A stretch of DNA of 64,000 nucleotides, taken from Xenophilus sp. AP218F (GTDB lineage: Bacteria; Pseudomonadota; Gammaproteobacteria; Burkholderiales; Chromobacteriaceae). Location of the stretch: positions 248,001-312,000 of the forward strand of contig NJIE01000008.1 of NCBI GenBank assembly GCA_002213445.1. Direction: 5' to 3'. The notes below the pieces were generated by a model. That model saw only the letters and a program-made list of their open reading frames with translations, was not told the origin of the DNA and made no database searches. Both the position numbers and the translations under genes were made by a program. Of the stretch, positions 18,237-27,045 are shown piece by piece (the stretch's first letter is position 1; each line of letters opens with the position of its first letter).

Positions 18237-20024
18237 TTACAGCGCCGAAGTGGCGGCCAGCAGCCAGTCGCGCGCCGCGCCGTCCACCAGCGGCAACAGC
18301 CGCTCGCGCACCTCGGCGTGGTAGGCGTTGAGCCAGTCGATTTCCGGGCGGGTCATCAGGCTGAAGTCGATCGGGCGGGTGTCGATCGGGCACAGCGTCA
18401 GCGTTTCGAACTTGAGGAAGTCGCCGAATTCGTTGGCGGTGGCGTCCACGTTCAGCACCAGGTTCTCGATGCGCACGCCCCACTTGCCGGGGCGGTAGAT
18501 GCCCGGCTCGATGGAAGTGATCATGCCGGCCTGCATCGCCATGTGCGGCTCGGGGATGGCGCGCGAGATCGATTGCGGACCTTCGTGAACATTCAGGAAA
18601 TAGCCCACGCCGTGGCCGGTGCCATGGCCGAAGTCGATGTCGTGCCGCCACATCGGCGCGCGCGCCAGCGCGTCCAGCATCGGCGACAGGGTGCCGCGCG
18701 GGAAGTGCGCCATGCTCAGATTGATGGTGCCCTTGAGCACCAGCGTGTAATCGCGCTTTTGTTCGGCGCTGACTTCGCCCACCGCCACCACGCGGGTGAT
18801 GTCGGTGGTGCCGTTAAGATACTGGCCGCCGGAGTCGATCAGCAGCAGGCCGTTGCCCTTGATCTCGCTGTGCGCTTCCGGCGTGGCGCGGTAGTGCGGC
18901 AGCGCGCCGTTGCGATTGAAGCCGGCGATGGTGGGAAAACTGGGGGAAATAAAGCCCTCGCGCCGGGCGCGGGCGGCGGTGATTTCTTCGTCTATGGTCA
19001 GTTCGGTGATGCGGCTCTGGTTGACGCGGGCTTCGAACCAGGCGAAGAACTCGGCCAGCGCCGCGCCGTCCTGCTCCATCGCGCGGCGGACGTGGGCGGC
19101 CTCTTCGGCGGTTTTGCGCGATTTGAACAGGGTGCTGGGGTTGATCGCTTCTATGACTTTCACGCCTTCGCCCACCGCCTGGCGCAGGCCGAAGGTGACG
19201 CGGCGCGGGTCGAGCAGCAGGCTCTGGCCCGGCGGCAGGGCGGCCAGCGCCGGCTTGGCCACGCTGTAGTCGGCCACCAGCACGCCGTCGGCCTTGAGCC
19301 TGAGCGCCAGCGCGCCGTCGACCTTGCCCTGGCCGACGAACAGCGTGGCGTTGCCGCGGCCGATCAGCGCGTGGGCGATGAAGACCGGATTGTAGTTGAC
19401 GTCGCCGCCGCGCAGATTGAACAGCCAGGCGATGTCGTCCAGCGTTGAGATGAAGTGCCAGTCGGCGCCGGCCTTGGCCATCTCGGCGCGCGCGGCGGCC
19501 AGCTTGTCGGCCCGGCTTTGCGGCGCGAAGCGCGCGTCGTGTTCGTATACCGGTTCGGCAGGCAGCGCCGGGCGGTTCTCGTAGACGCCGTCCACCAGGT
19601 CGAGGTCGGCGCGCACCGTCACGCCGCGCGGGGCGAGCGCGGCTTGCAGGGCCTTGGCGGCGGCCAGGCCGATGACGTCGCCGTCCACGGCCAGCGTCTG
19701 GCCGCGCTGCAGCCGCTCGGCCAGCCATTCCAGGTGCGCGCTGCTGGCGGCGGTTTGAACCTTGATAAGCTGCACGCCGCTGCCGGCGAGTTCCGCTTCG
19801 GCCTGTTCCCAGTAGCGGCTGTCGGCCCATACGCCGGCAAAGTCGGCGGTTACGATCAGCGTGCCCATCGAGCCGGTGAAGCCCGACAGCCACTGCCGCG
19901 CCTGCCATCGTTCCGGCAGGTATTCGGACAGATGCGGGTCGGAGGAGGGGATCAGGCAGGCGTGCACGCCGGCTTGTCGCATGGCGCTGCGCAGGGTCTG
20001 GATGCGTTGCGGGATCGGGGACAT
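18237..20024 (-). CDS. Xaa-Pro aminopeptidase (long-form, APP1-like)
   Basis: 595 aa, longer than classic bacterial PepP (about 440 aa) and similar to the three-domain eukaryotic-type aminopeptidase P. It removes an N-terminal residue before proline. The dinuclear metal site is visible in order: LLIDSGGQYLNGTTDITR (two Asp), GHGTGHGVGYFLNVHEGP (His), SIEPGIY (Glu) and VRIENL (Glu). The N-terminal creatinase-like domain starts at IPQRIQTLRSAM. The ATG at 20024 follows AAGGAG. The much longer open frame upstream runs through the divergent dehydrogenase gene and is rejected. It lies head to head with the SDR gene, 129 bp apart. Confidence 0.92.
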   Translation of the reverse strand: MSPIPQRIQTLRSAMRQAGVHACLIPSSDPHLSEYLPERWQARQWLSGFTGSMGTLIVTADFAGVWADSRYWEQAEAELAGSGVQLIKVQTAASSAHLEWLAERLQRGQTLAVDGDVIGLAAAKALQAALAPRGVTVRADLDLVDGVYENRPALPAEPVYEHDARFAPQSRADKLAAARAEMAKAGADWHFISTLDDIAWLFNLRGGDVNYNPVFIAHALIGRGNATLFVGQGKVDGALALRLKADGVLVADYSVAKPALAALPPGQSLLLDPRRVTFGLRQAVGEGVKVIEAINPSTLFKSRKTAEEAAHVRRAMEQDGAALAEFFAWFEARVNQSRITELTIDEEITAARARREGFISPSFPTIAGFNRNGALPHYRATPEAHSEIKGNGLLLIDSGGQYLNGTTDITRVVAVGEVSAEQKRDYTLVLKGTINLSMAHFPRGTLSPMLDALARAPMWRHDIDFGHGTGHGVGYFLNVHEGPQSISRAIPEPHMAMQAGMITSIEPGIYRPGKWGVRIENLVLNVDATANEFGDFLKFETLTLCPIDTRPIDFSLMTRPEIDWLNAYHAEVRERLLPLVDGAARDWLLAATSAL

Positions 20025-20153
20025 GTCTTCTCCTTTGTAAGAATAATGTATCCATTCTGAAATCATTGATCGCCGGCCGCAAGAGGCCGGGCTGGCGGCC
20101 GACGGCCTTTGGCGGCATGATGCCGGCTTGTTCCGTTGATTGCGAGAGCGCAT

Positions 20154-20981
20154 ATGTCGCCAACCATTTTGATTACCGGCTGCTCCAGCGGCATCGGCTA
20201 TCACACCGCCCACCTCCTGAGCCGGCGCGGCTGGCGGGTATTCGCCAGCTGTCGCCAGACGGCTGACGTTGAAAGGCTGGAGGCCGAAGGCCTGCGCTGC
20301 CTGCTCTTGGACGTGGACGATAGCGCGTCCATCCAGTCCGCGCTGGCGCAGCTGCTGCAAGAAAGCGGCGGCCGGCTGGATGCCCTGTTCAACAACGCCG
20401 GTTTCGGCCAGCCCGGCGCGGTGGAGGATATCAGCCGCCAGGCGATGCGCGAGCAGTTCGAAACCAATCTGTTCGGCGCGTGGGAACTGACCTGCGCCGC
20501 GCTGAAGGTGATGCGTCGCCAAGGCCATGGCCGCATCGTGTTCAACAGCTCCATTCTCGGCTTCGCCGCCATGCGCTGGCGCGGCGCCTACAACGCCAGC
20601 AAGTTCGCGATGGAAGGCTTGTGCGATACCTTGCGCCAGGAACTGCATGGCAGCGGCATCCACGTATCGCTGGTGGAGCCGGGGCCGATCGAGAGCCGCT
20701 TTCGCCCCAACGCGCTGGCGCGTTTTCTCAAGCACGTCGATGTGGACGCCAGCGCGCATCGCGAGGCTTACCAGCAGCAACTGGCGCGCCTGAAGACGGA
20801 AGGCCGCGCCGCGCCGTTTACCCTGCCGGCCTCGGCGGTGGCCGAGGCGGTGTGGCAAGCCATTTCCAGCCCGCGGCCGAGGGCGCGTTACCGGGTGACC
20901 TTCCCGACCAGGCTGTTCTGGTATCTGAAGCGGCTGCTGCCCACCCGCTGGTTTGACGCCTGCCTGCGCAAGGCCGCGTGA
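20154..20981 (+). CDS. Short-chain dehydrogenase/reductase
   Basis: 275 aa, classical SDR fold. The nucleotide-binding motif is TGCSSGIG (residues 7-14), NNAG is present, and the catalytic Ser (NSSILGF) and YNASK Tyr-Lys pair follow in order. The substrate is not inferable. The C-terminus is long and basic (RYRVTFPTRLFWYLKRLLP), resembling SDRs in lipid-related clusters, but this is weak. The ATG at 20154 is preferred over a TTG 18 bp earlier because it starts MSPTILITG. A short hairpin with eight T follows the stop at 21008-21028. Confidence 0.9.
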   Translation: MSPTILITGCSSGIGYHTAHLLSRRGWRVFASCRQTADVERLEAEGLRCLLLDVDDSASIQSALAQLLQESGGRLDALFNNAGFGQPGAVEDISRQAMREQFETNLFGAWELTCAALKVMRRQGHGRIVFNSSILGFAAMRWRGAYNASKFAMEGLCDTLRQELHGSGIHVSLVEPGPIESRFRPNALARFLKHVDVDASAHREAYQQQLARLKTEGRAAPFTLPASAVAEAVWQAISSPRPRARYRVTFPTRLFWYLKRLLPTRWFDACLRKAA

Positions 20982-21007
20982 TGAGCGTCTGCATCTCCGA
21001 ATCCGCC

Positions 21008-21028
21008 GCCGCCAGGCGGCTTTTTTTT
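21008..21028 (+). terminator. SDR gene terminator
   Basis: A GCCGC/GCGGC stem around a CAG loop is followed directly by eight T (21021-21028), 26 bp after the SDR stop codon. The stem is short but the T-run is strong. Confidence 0.7.
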
Positions 21029-21271
21029 GGCCGCGCGGGACCCAGCTCCGACGCGGGCCGGATGACAGCGCATGATTGGTATGATTTTTACGAATGCTTC
21101 TTATGTTTTAACCGTATAAGGGCAGTATATATTTTTGTTGATTCAAATCGATTATTGACATTAAATATCCACGCCTTGCCTTTGGTATTTATGGCCGAGG
21201 CATGGCGCGGTAAAAATACAAAAACACATGCCCCTCCGAGGGTGACGCGTGCACAAAGGAAAATAGGCAGA

Positions 21272-23044
21272 ATGAAAACGCTGAAGCTGATCTCGCTGGC
21301 GTTGCTGGGCGCGGGCTTTGTCCTGCCCGCGGCGGCGGCGGATATGAACAAGGTGTTGCGGGTGGCGATTGAAGCGCCCGAAACCGGTTTCGACCCTGCC
21401 AAGGTGAGCGATGTGTACTCGCTCTACGTGGTGGAAAACATCTTCGACCCGCTGATCCGCTACGACTACCTGGCCCGGCCGGTGAAGCTGGTCCCCAACA
21501 CCATCGTCGCCATGCCGACGATTTCGCCGGATTTCAAGGTATTCACCTTCAAGATCAAACCCGGCATCTACTTCTCCGACGACAGCGTGTTCAAGGGCAA
21601 GAAGCGCGAGCTGACCGCCGAGGACTACGTCTACAGCCTCAAGCGTTTCGCCGATCCGCAAATCAACTCGCCGACCGGCACCGGCTTCACCGATTTCATT
21701 CTGGGCCTGGAGGAAGCGGGCAAGGCCAAGGGCAAGTTCGATTACAACGCCCCCGTCGCTGGCCTCAAGGCGCTGGACCGCTACACGCTGCAAATCACGC
21801 TGAAAAAGCCCGGCCCCAATTTCCTGTACACGCTGGCGTCCAAGCAGGCCGGCGCGGTGGCGCGCGAAGCCATCGAGGCCTACGCCAAGAACACCAACGC
21901 CCATCCGGTGGGCACCGGTCCCTTCGTGCTCAAGGAGTGGAAGCAGGGCAACAAGATCGTGCTGGAGGCCAACCCCGGTTTCCGCAAGGTGGTATTCGAC
22001 AGCGTGGCCGGCAAGGACGCGGTGGACGCCGGCATCGTCAAGGCCCTGAAGGGCAAGACCTTGCCCATCGTCGGCCGGGTGGAGGTCAGCGTCATCGAGG
22101 AAACCCAGCCGCGCTGGCTATCCTTTCTCAACAAGCAGCTTGACGTGCTGATGATGCCCAGCGACGCGGTGCCGGATTCGCTGACGCTCAATCCCAAAGA
22201 CCCCTACAAGGTGGGCCTGAAGCCGGCGCTCGCCGCCAAGGGCATCCAGCTGCAGCACATCCTGCGCTGGGAGAAGACCTACGATTTCTTCAATATGGCC
22301 GACCCGGTAGTCGGCGGCTACGGCAAGGACAAGATCGCATTGCGCCGCGCCATCGCCATGGCCTACCCGCGCGAAGAGGTCATCGCCACCTTGTTCCGCG
22401 GCCAGGGCGTGCCGCTGGGCAACCTGATCCCGTTGGGCATGGACGGCAACAATCCCAAGCTCAATTTCGGCGTCAAATACGACCCGGCCGCCGCCAACGC
22501 GCTGCTGGACAAGTTCGGCTACAAGATAGGCGCGGACGGGTATCGCGCCTTGCCGAACGGCAAGCCTTTGGTGGTGGAGCAGCTGACCCAGTCCAGCGGC
22601 CGCGACAAGATGTTCAACGAGGTATGGCAGAAAACCTTTGACAGCATCAAGGTGCGCATCAAGTTCAAGACCGCCAAATGGAACGAAAACCTGAAAGCGG
22701 CGCGCGGCGGCAACTTCCAGATGTGGGGCCTGGGCGGCTCCGCTTCCACGCCGGACGGCGACGATTTCGTCACCGGCCTGTGGTCCAAGGGCATAGGCGA
22801 ATTCAACTACGCCCAGTTCCGCAACGACGAGTACGACAAGGCCTACATCGCTTCCCAGGCGCTGCCGCACAGCCCGGAGCGCACCAGGCTTTACGATCAG
22901 CTCAACAAGATCGCCGCCGCCTACCAGCCCTACATCCTGGGCATGACGGCTTTCCGCAACTTCGTGAATCAATCCTACGTCAAGGGCTACAAGCCGCACC
23001 CGGTGGAAGGCACCACCTGGCGCTACCTCGACATCCAGAAATAA
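21272..23044 (+). CDS. Peptide-type ABC transporter substrate-binding protein (first of two paralogs)
   Basis: 590 aa, SBP family 5 (DppA/OppA-like). The N-terminal signal peptide (MKTLKLISLALLGAGFVLPAAAA) predicts a periplasmic protein. The core shows VENIFDPLIRYDYLARP, HPVGTGPFVLKEWKQGNKIV and the C-terminal QPYILGMTAFRN. It is a close paralog of the next gene but carries about 17 extra residues near residue 248 (VAGKDAVDAGIVKALKGK). The ATG at 21272 is chosen because the signal peptide begins there and AAGGAAAA lies upstream. An in-frame upstream stretch of about 98 codons crosses the AT-rich promoter region and is rejected. The 290-bp region before it is AT-rich and probably holds the operon promoter. 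Confidence 0.92.
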   Translation: MKTLKLISLALLGAGFVLPAAAADMNKVLRVAIEAPETGFDPAKVSDVYSLYVVENIFDPLIRYDYLARPVKLVPNTIVAMPTISPDFKVFTFKIKPGIYFSDDSVFKGKKRELTAEDYVYSLKRFADPQINSPTGTGFTDFILGLEEAGKAKGKFDYNAPVAGLKALDRYTLQITLKKPGPNFLYTLASKQAGAVAREAIEAYAKNTNAHPVGTGPFVLKEWKQGNKIVLEANPGFRKVVFDSVAGKDAVDAGIVKALKGKTLPIVGRVEVSVIEETQPRWLSFLNKQLDVLMMPSDAVPDSLTLNPKDPYKVGLKPALAAKGIQLQHILRWEKTYDFFNMADPVVGGYGKDKIALRRAIAMAYPREEVIATLFRGQGVPLGNLIPLGMDGNNPKLNFGVKYDPAAANALLDKFGYKIGADGYRALPNGKPLVVEQLTQSSGRDKMFNEVWQKTFDSIKVRIKFKTAKWNENLKAARGGNFQMWGLGGSASTPDGDDFVTGLWSKGIGEFNYAQFRNDEYDKAYIASQALPHSPERTRLYDQLNKIAAAYQPYILGMTAFRNFVNQSYVKGYKPHPVEGTTWRYLDIQK

Positions 23045-23064
23045 ATCCGCATATCCGCCGTCGC

Positions 23065-23082
23065 CGCCGGGCTTGCCCGGCG
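23065..23082 (+). repeat. Intergenic hairpin after first binding protein
   Basis: Arms CGCCGGGC (23065-23072) and GCCCGGCG (23075-23082) meet around a 2-nt loop. There is no T-tract, so it may stabilise the upstream message rather than stop transcription. Confidence 0.5.
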
Positions 23083-23186
23083 CGCGGCCGCGCGCGCTCG
23101 GCGGCGCCGGCAACTGGCAGCGCGTCGCCGCGGCGCGCGCATAACAACACAGGCATAGCCTGCATGATCGCAAAGGAGACGTTCCG

Positions 23187-24926
23187 ATGAACAAACTGAA
23201 AACGCTATCCCTGGCTCTGGCGCTTGCCGGCGCCGCGCTGCCGCTGCACGCGGCGGACATGAGCAAGGTGGTTCGCACCGCCTTCGAAGCGCCGGAGACC
23301 GGTTTCGATCCGGCCAAGGTGTCAGACACCTATTCCAGCGCCATCAACGAAAACATTTTCGACCCGCTGATCACCTACGATTACAACGCGCGGCCGCCCA
23401 AGCTGATCCCCAACACCATCGTCGCCATGCCCGCGGTTTCCGCCGACGGCAAGGTTTACACCTTCAAGATCAAACCCGGAATCTTCTTCGCCGACGATCC
23501 GGCCTTCAAGGGCAAGAAGCGCGAGCTGACCGCCGAAGATTACGCCTACTCGCTCAAGCGTTTCGCCGATCCGAAAGTCAACTCTCCCACCGGTTACCTG
23601 ATCAGCAGCAAGCTCGCCGGTCTCGAGGCGCTGGCCAAGGCGGCCAGCAAGAGCGGCAAGCTGGATTACAGCGCCGACGTGCCGGGCATCAAGGTGCTGG
23701 ACAAATACACGCTGCAACTGACGCTGTCCGACACCAACTTCAATCTCGCCTACGTGCTGGCCATGCCGCACTTCGGCGCTGTGGCGCGCGAGGTGATCGA
23801 AGCCAACGCCAGCAATACCGCCGCGCATCCGGTGGGCACCGGCCCGTACCGCCTCAAGGAATGGAAACCCGGCAACAAGATCGTGCTGGAGGCCAACCCC
23901 AATTACCGCAAGGTAGTGGTGAACGGCAAGACCGTGCCGCTGGCCGGCCGGGTAGAGGTGAGCATCATCGAGGAAGACCAGCCGCGCTGGCTGTCCTTCT
24001 CCAACAAGCAGCTGGACGTGCTGGACGTGACCCCGGTGCCGCAAACCGCGCTACCCGACTTCCTGAACATCGATCCGAAGAACCCGACCAAGGTGTCGAT
24101 GAAACCGGCCTTCGCCAAGACCGGCATCAAGCTGGAGCGCCAGCGCGAGCTGGAGGTGACCTACGCCTACTTCAATATGGAAGACCCGGTGGTGGGCGGC
24201 TACGGCAAGGACAAGATCGCGCTGCGCCGCGCCATCGCCATGGCTTTTCCGCGCAATGAAACCATCGCCAACATCCGCCGCGGCCAGGCGGTGCCGGTCA
24301 ACTATCTGATTCCGGCAGGCGTGGCTGGGCACAACGCCAACTTCAAGGGCGCGCCCGACTACAACCCGGCCGCCGCCAACGCGCTGCTGGACAAGTTCGG
24401 CTACAAGATCGGCGCCGACGGCTATCGCACCTTGCCGGACGGCAAGCCGCTGGCGATCGAAAAAGCCACCAGTCCGTCCGCCATCAACAAGCAGTGGGAT
24501 GAGTACTACCAGAAGGCCTTCGACAGCCTGAAGATCCGCTTCAAGCTGAAAACCGCCAAGTGGAACGAGCTGAACAAGGCCAGCCACGAGGGCAAGCTGC
24601 AGATGTGGAGCTTGGCGTGGAGCGCCGACTTCCCGGACGGCGAAAACTTCATGCAGCTGCTGTACGGCCCGAACAGCGGCGACGGCAACGCCGCCCGCTT
24701 CAAGAACGCCGAGTTCGACCGCCTGTACGCCGCCGCGCTCAAGCTGCCCCACGGCGCCGAGCGCAACAAGCTGTACGACCAGATGAACAAGGTGGCCGCG
24801 GCCTACCAGCCGTGGATGTATCTGGATACCCGCATCCGCAACTACGTGGCCCAGCCTTATGTCGGCAACTTCAAGAAGCATCCGGTGATGACCACCACCT
24901 GGCGCTATCTGGATCTGAAGAAATAA
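23187..24926 (+). CDS. Peptide-type ABC transporter substrate-binding protein (second paralog)
   Basis: 579 aa, SBP family 5. The signal peptide (MNKLKTLSLALALAGAALPLHA) predicts a periplasmic protein. It shares long stretches with the upstream protein, for example FEAPETGFDPAKVSD near the start, DPVVGGYGKDKIALRRAIAM in the middle and TTWRYLDLKK at the end. It lacks the insertion seen in the first paralog and has a different ligand-facing segment (MWSLAWSADFPDGENFMQLLY against MWGLGGSASTPDGDDFV). AAAGGAG precedes the ATG. The tandem pair suggests that one transporter uses two binding proteins of different specificity. Confidence 0.92.
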   Translation: MNKLKTLSLALALAGAALPLHAADMSKVVRTAFEAPETGFDPAKVSDTYSSAINENIFDPLITYDYNARPPKLIPNTIVAMPAVSADGKVYTFKIKPGIFFADDPAFKGKKRELTAEDYAYSLKRFADPKVNSPTGYLISSKLAGLEALAKAASKSGKLDYSADVPGIKVLDKYTLQLTLSDTNFNLAYVLAMPHFGAVAREVIEANASNTAAHPVGTGPYRLKEWKPGNKIVLEANPNYRKVVVNGKTVPLAGRVEVSIIEEDQPRWLSFSNKQLDVLDVTPVPQTALPDFLNIDPKNPTKVSMKPAFAKTGIKLERQRELEVTYAYFNMEDPVVGGYGKDKIALRRAIAMAFPRNETIANIRRGQAVPVNYLIPAGVAGHNANFKGAPDYNPAAANALLDKFGYKIGADGYRTLPDGKPLAIEKATSPSAINKQWDEYYQKAFDSLKIRFKLKTAKWNELNKASHEGKLQMWSLAWSADFPDGENFMQLLYGPNSGDGNAARFKNAEFDRLYAAALKLPHGAERNKLYDQMNKVAAAYQPWMYLDTRIRNYVAQPYVGNFKKHPVMTTTWRYLDLKK

Positions 24927-24937
24927 AAGCCTAGCCG

Positions 24938-24962
24938 CGGCCGGCTCCGACGGGGCCGGCCG
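24938..24962 (+). repeat. Hairpin between binding protein and permease genes
   Basis: CGGCCGGC (24938-24945) pairs with GCCGGCCG (24955-24962). There is no T-run. Such a structure commonly keeps binding-protein mRNA more abundant than permease mRNA; this role is inference. Confidence 0.5.
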
Positions 24963-24994
24963 GTCAACTGCATCTGTTTTGACGGAGGTTGTGG

Positions 24995-25936
24995 ATGCAC
25001 GCGTATCTGATTCGCCGCATTTGGCAGATGATTCCCACCATGCTGGGGGTGATGCTGCTGGTGTTCATCCTGTTCAACTGGGTAGGCGGCGATCCGTCCT
25101 ATATTCTGGCCGGCAAGCGGCTGACCCCGGAATTGCTGGCCAATATCCGCATTCAACTGGGGCTGGACAAGAGCTTGCCGGAACAATTCCTGCTGTTCGC
25201 GCAGCAGGTGCTGACCTTTGATTTCGGCGTGTCCTGGTCCACCCAGCAGCCGGTGTCCGGTATTCTGGCCGCCCGCATCGGGCCCTCGCTCACCCTGACA
25301 GGCTCGCTCCTGGTGCTGGAGCTGCTGACCGCCTTGCCCATCGCCATCGCCGTGGCCTATTTCCGCGGCACGCTGACCGACCGCATGGTGACCATGATCT
25401 GCACGGTGGCGATGTCGATCAGCTCGCTGGTCTACATCATCGTCGGCCAGTACTGGCTGGCGTTCAAGCTGTCCTGGTTTCCGGTGATGGGCTGGGACGA
25501 CGACAGCCTGTTGCACAGCCTGCTGGTCTATGTGCCGCTGCCGCTGATCCTGGGCATGCTGGTGTCGCTGGCGCCCAATGTGCGCTTTTACCGCAGCTTC
25601 GTGGTGGAAGAGCTCAATCACGACTACGTGCGCACCGCGCGCGCCAAGGGCTTGTCGGAAACCCAGGTGCTGTTCAAGCACGTGTTGCGCAACGCGCTGA
25701 TCCCGGTGGTGACCGCGGTGATGATGTCGCTGCCGTTCCTGATCCTGGGTTCCATGCTGCTGGAGCGCTTCTTCGGCATACCGGGCATGGGCAACGAGCT
25801 GCTCAACGCCGTGGACAAGAGCGATTTTCCGGTGATCAAGGCCATCACCATCAGCATCGCCGGCGCGGCCATGGTGTTCAACCTGCTGGCGGACGTGATC
25901 TACAAGTGGATCGACCCGCGCGTGCAGCTGAAGTAA
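24995..25936 (+). CDS. ABC transporter permease, DppB/OppB type
   Basis: 313 aa inner-membrane protein with about six membrane spans. The N-terminal signature AYLIRRIWQMIPTMLGVMLL and the permease EAA-type loop (ELNHDYVRTARAKGLSE) are characteristic of the first permease of peptide/nickel importers. The ATG at 24995 is chosen because GGAGG is placed 6 bp upstream; a TTG two codons earlier is less likely. It would pair with the 25956-27035 permease and the double ATPase. Confidence 0.94.
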   Translation: MHAYLIRRIWQMIPTMLGVMLLVFILFNWVGGDPSYILAGKRLTPELLANIRIQLGLDKSLPEQFLLFAQQVLTFDFGVSWSTQQPVSGILAARIGPSLTLTGSLLVLELLTALPIAIAVAYFRGTLTDRMVTMICTVAMSISSLVYIIVGQYWLAFKLSWFPVMGWDDDSLLHSLLVYVPLPLILGMLVSLAPNVRFYRSFVVEELNHDYVRTARAKGLSETQVLFKHVLRNALIPVVTAVMMSLPFLILGSMLLERFFGIPGMGNELLNAVDKSDFPVIKAITISIAGAAMVFNLLADVIYKWIDPRVQLK

Positions 25937-25955
25937 GGCGGGGGAGAAAAACGAC

Positions 25956-27035
25956 ATGACGACATTGCAACAAGCAGGCGGCGACGCGCCGCTGGCTGCC
26001 GCTTCCAAAAGCCTGTGGGCCTTGGGCTGGCAGCGACTGAAACGCGACCGGGTGGGCTTCGTCTCGCTGTGGATCGTGATCGCCTTCATGCTGCTGGCGG
26101 TGGGCGGCTGGTTCAACCTGGTGGGCGGCAACTGGAATCAGGAAGTGGGCAAGCCGTACGCGCCGCCCACCTGGTTCCAGGCCTGGGGGCCGGGCCACGT
26201 AGAGCTGACCGCCGACGATATCGCCAAGGCCAATGCCCATGCCGACGCCAGCGCCGGCGCGGCCGAAGGCCTGAGCGCGGCCGACGACCCGCTGGCCGCC
26301 GACATGGCCGACGTGGAGAAGAACGCCGCCAAATACCAGGTGGCCGACGTCGCGCGCGCCGACACCCTGGCTTTCGGCGCGGACCAACGCGGCCGCAGCG
26401 TGGTGGACAAGGTGCTCAAGGGCACGGCCACTTCGCTGTTCGTCGGCTTCTTCGGCGCGCTCTTGGCGGTGCTGATCGGCAGCACGCTGGGCGCCATCGC
26501 CGGCTATTTCGGCCGCAAGGTGGACGACTTCCTGATGTGGTTCTACAGTGTGTTCACCGCCGTGCCGGACATGCTGCTGCTGCTGGCCTTCGCCGCCGTT
26601 TCCGGCCGCGGCCTCGGCACCATCATCATGGTGATGTCCTTCACCACCTGGACCGGCACCTTCCGTCTGGTGCGCGCCGAATTCATGAAGAACCGCTCGC
26701 GCGAATACGTGCAGGCCGCCGACGCCATCGGCGCCAGCCACTGGCGGCGCATCTTCATCCACATCCTGCCCAATATCTCGCACCTGCTGCTGGTGCAGTT
26801 TTCCCTGCTGATGGTGGGATTGATCAAGTACGAGGTGATCCTGTCCTTCCTCGGCTTCGGCGTCGGCGTCACCCAGGTGAGCTGGGGTTCCATCCTGGCC
26901 GAAGTGCCGGCCGAACTGATGCAGGGCTACTGGTGGCAGCTGGCGGCCGTGGTGATGGCCATGTCGCTGCTGGTGACCGCCTTCAGCATGCTGACCGATT
27001 CCCTGCGCGACGCGCTGGACCCGAAAGTGAAGTGA
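25956..27035 (+). CDS. ABC transporter permease, DppC/OppC type with long periplasmic insert
   Basis: 359 aa. The first membrane span (VSLWIVIAFMLLAVGGWF) is followed by about 100 residues before the permease core, of which AHADASAGAAEGLSAADDPLAAD is an alanine-rich insert. The core starts at GTATSLFVGFFGALL and contains the EAA-type loop (EYVQAADAIGASHWRRIFIHI). OppC proteins normally have only a short loop here, so the insert is unusual. A ribosome site (GGGGGAG) precedes the ATG, 19 bp after the previous gene. Confidence 0.93.
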   Translation: MTTLQQAGGDAPLAAASKSLWALGWQRLKRDRVGFVSLWIVIAFMLLAVGGWFNLVGGNWNQEVGKPYAPPTWFQAWGPGHVELTADDIAKANAHADASAGAAEGLSAADDPLAADMADVEKNAAKYQVADVARADTLAFGADQRGRSVVDKVLKGTATSLFVGFFGALLAVLIGSTLGAIAGYFGRKVDDFLMWFYSVFTAVPDMLLLLAFAAVSGRGLGTIIMVMSFTTWTGTFRLVRAEFMKNRSREYVQAADAIGASHWRRIFIHILPNISHLLLVQFSLLMVGLIKYEVILSFLGFGVGVTQVSWGSILAEVPAELMQGYWWQLAAVVMAMSLLVTAFSMLTDSLRDALDPKVK

Positions 27036-27045
27036 GGAGAGGGTG

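Noticed and set aside
21150-21190. TTGACA-containing promoter before the first binding-protein gene
   Set aside because: TTGACA is present but no convincing -10 lies at 16-18 bp, so no exact promoter is called.
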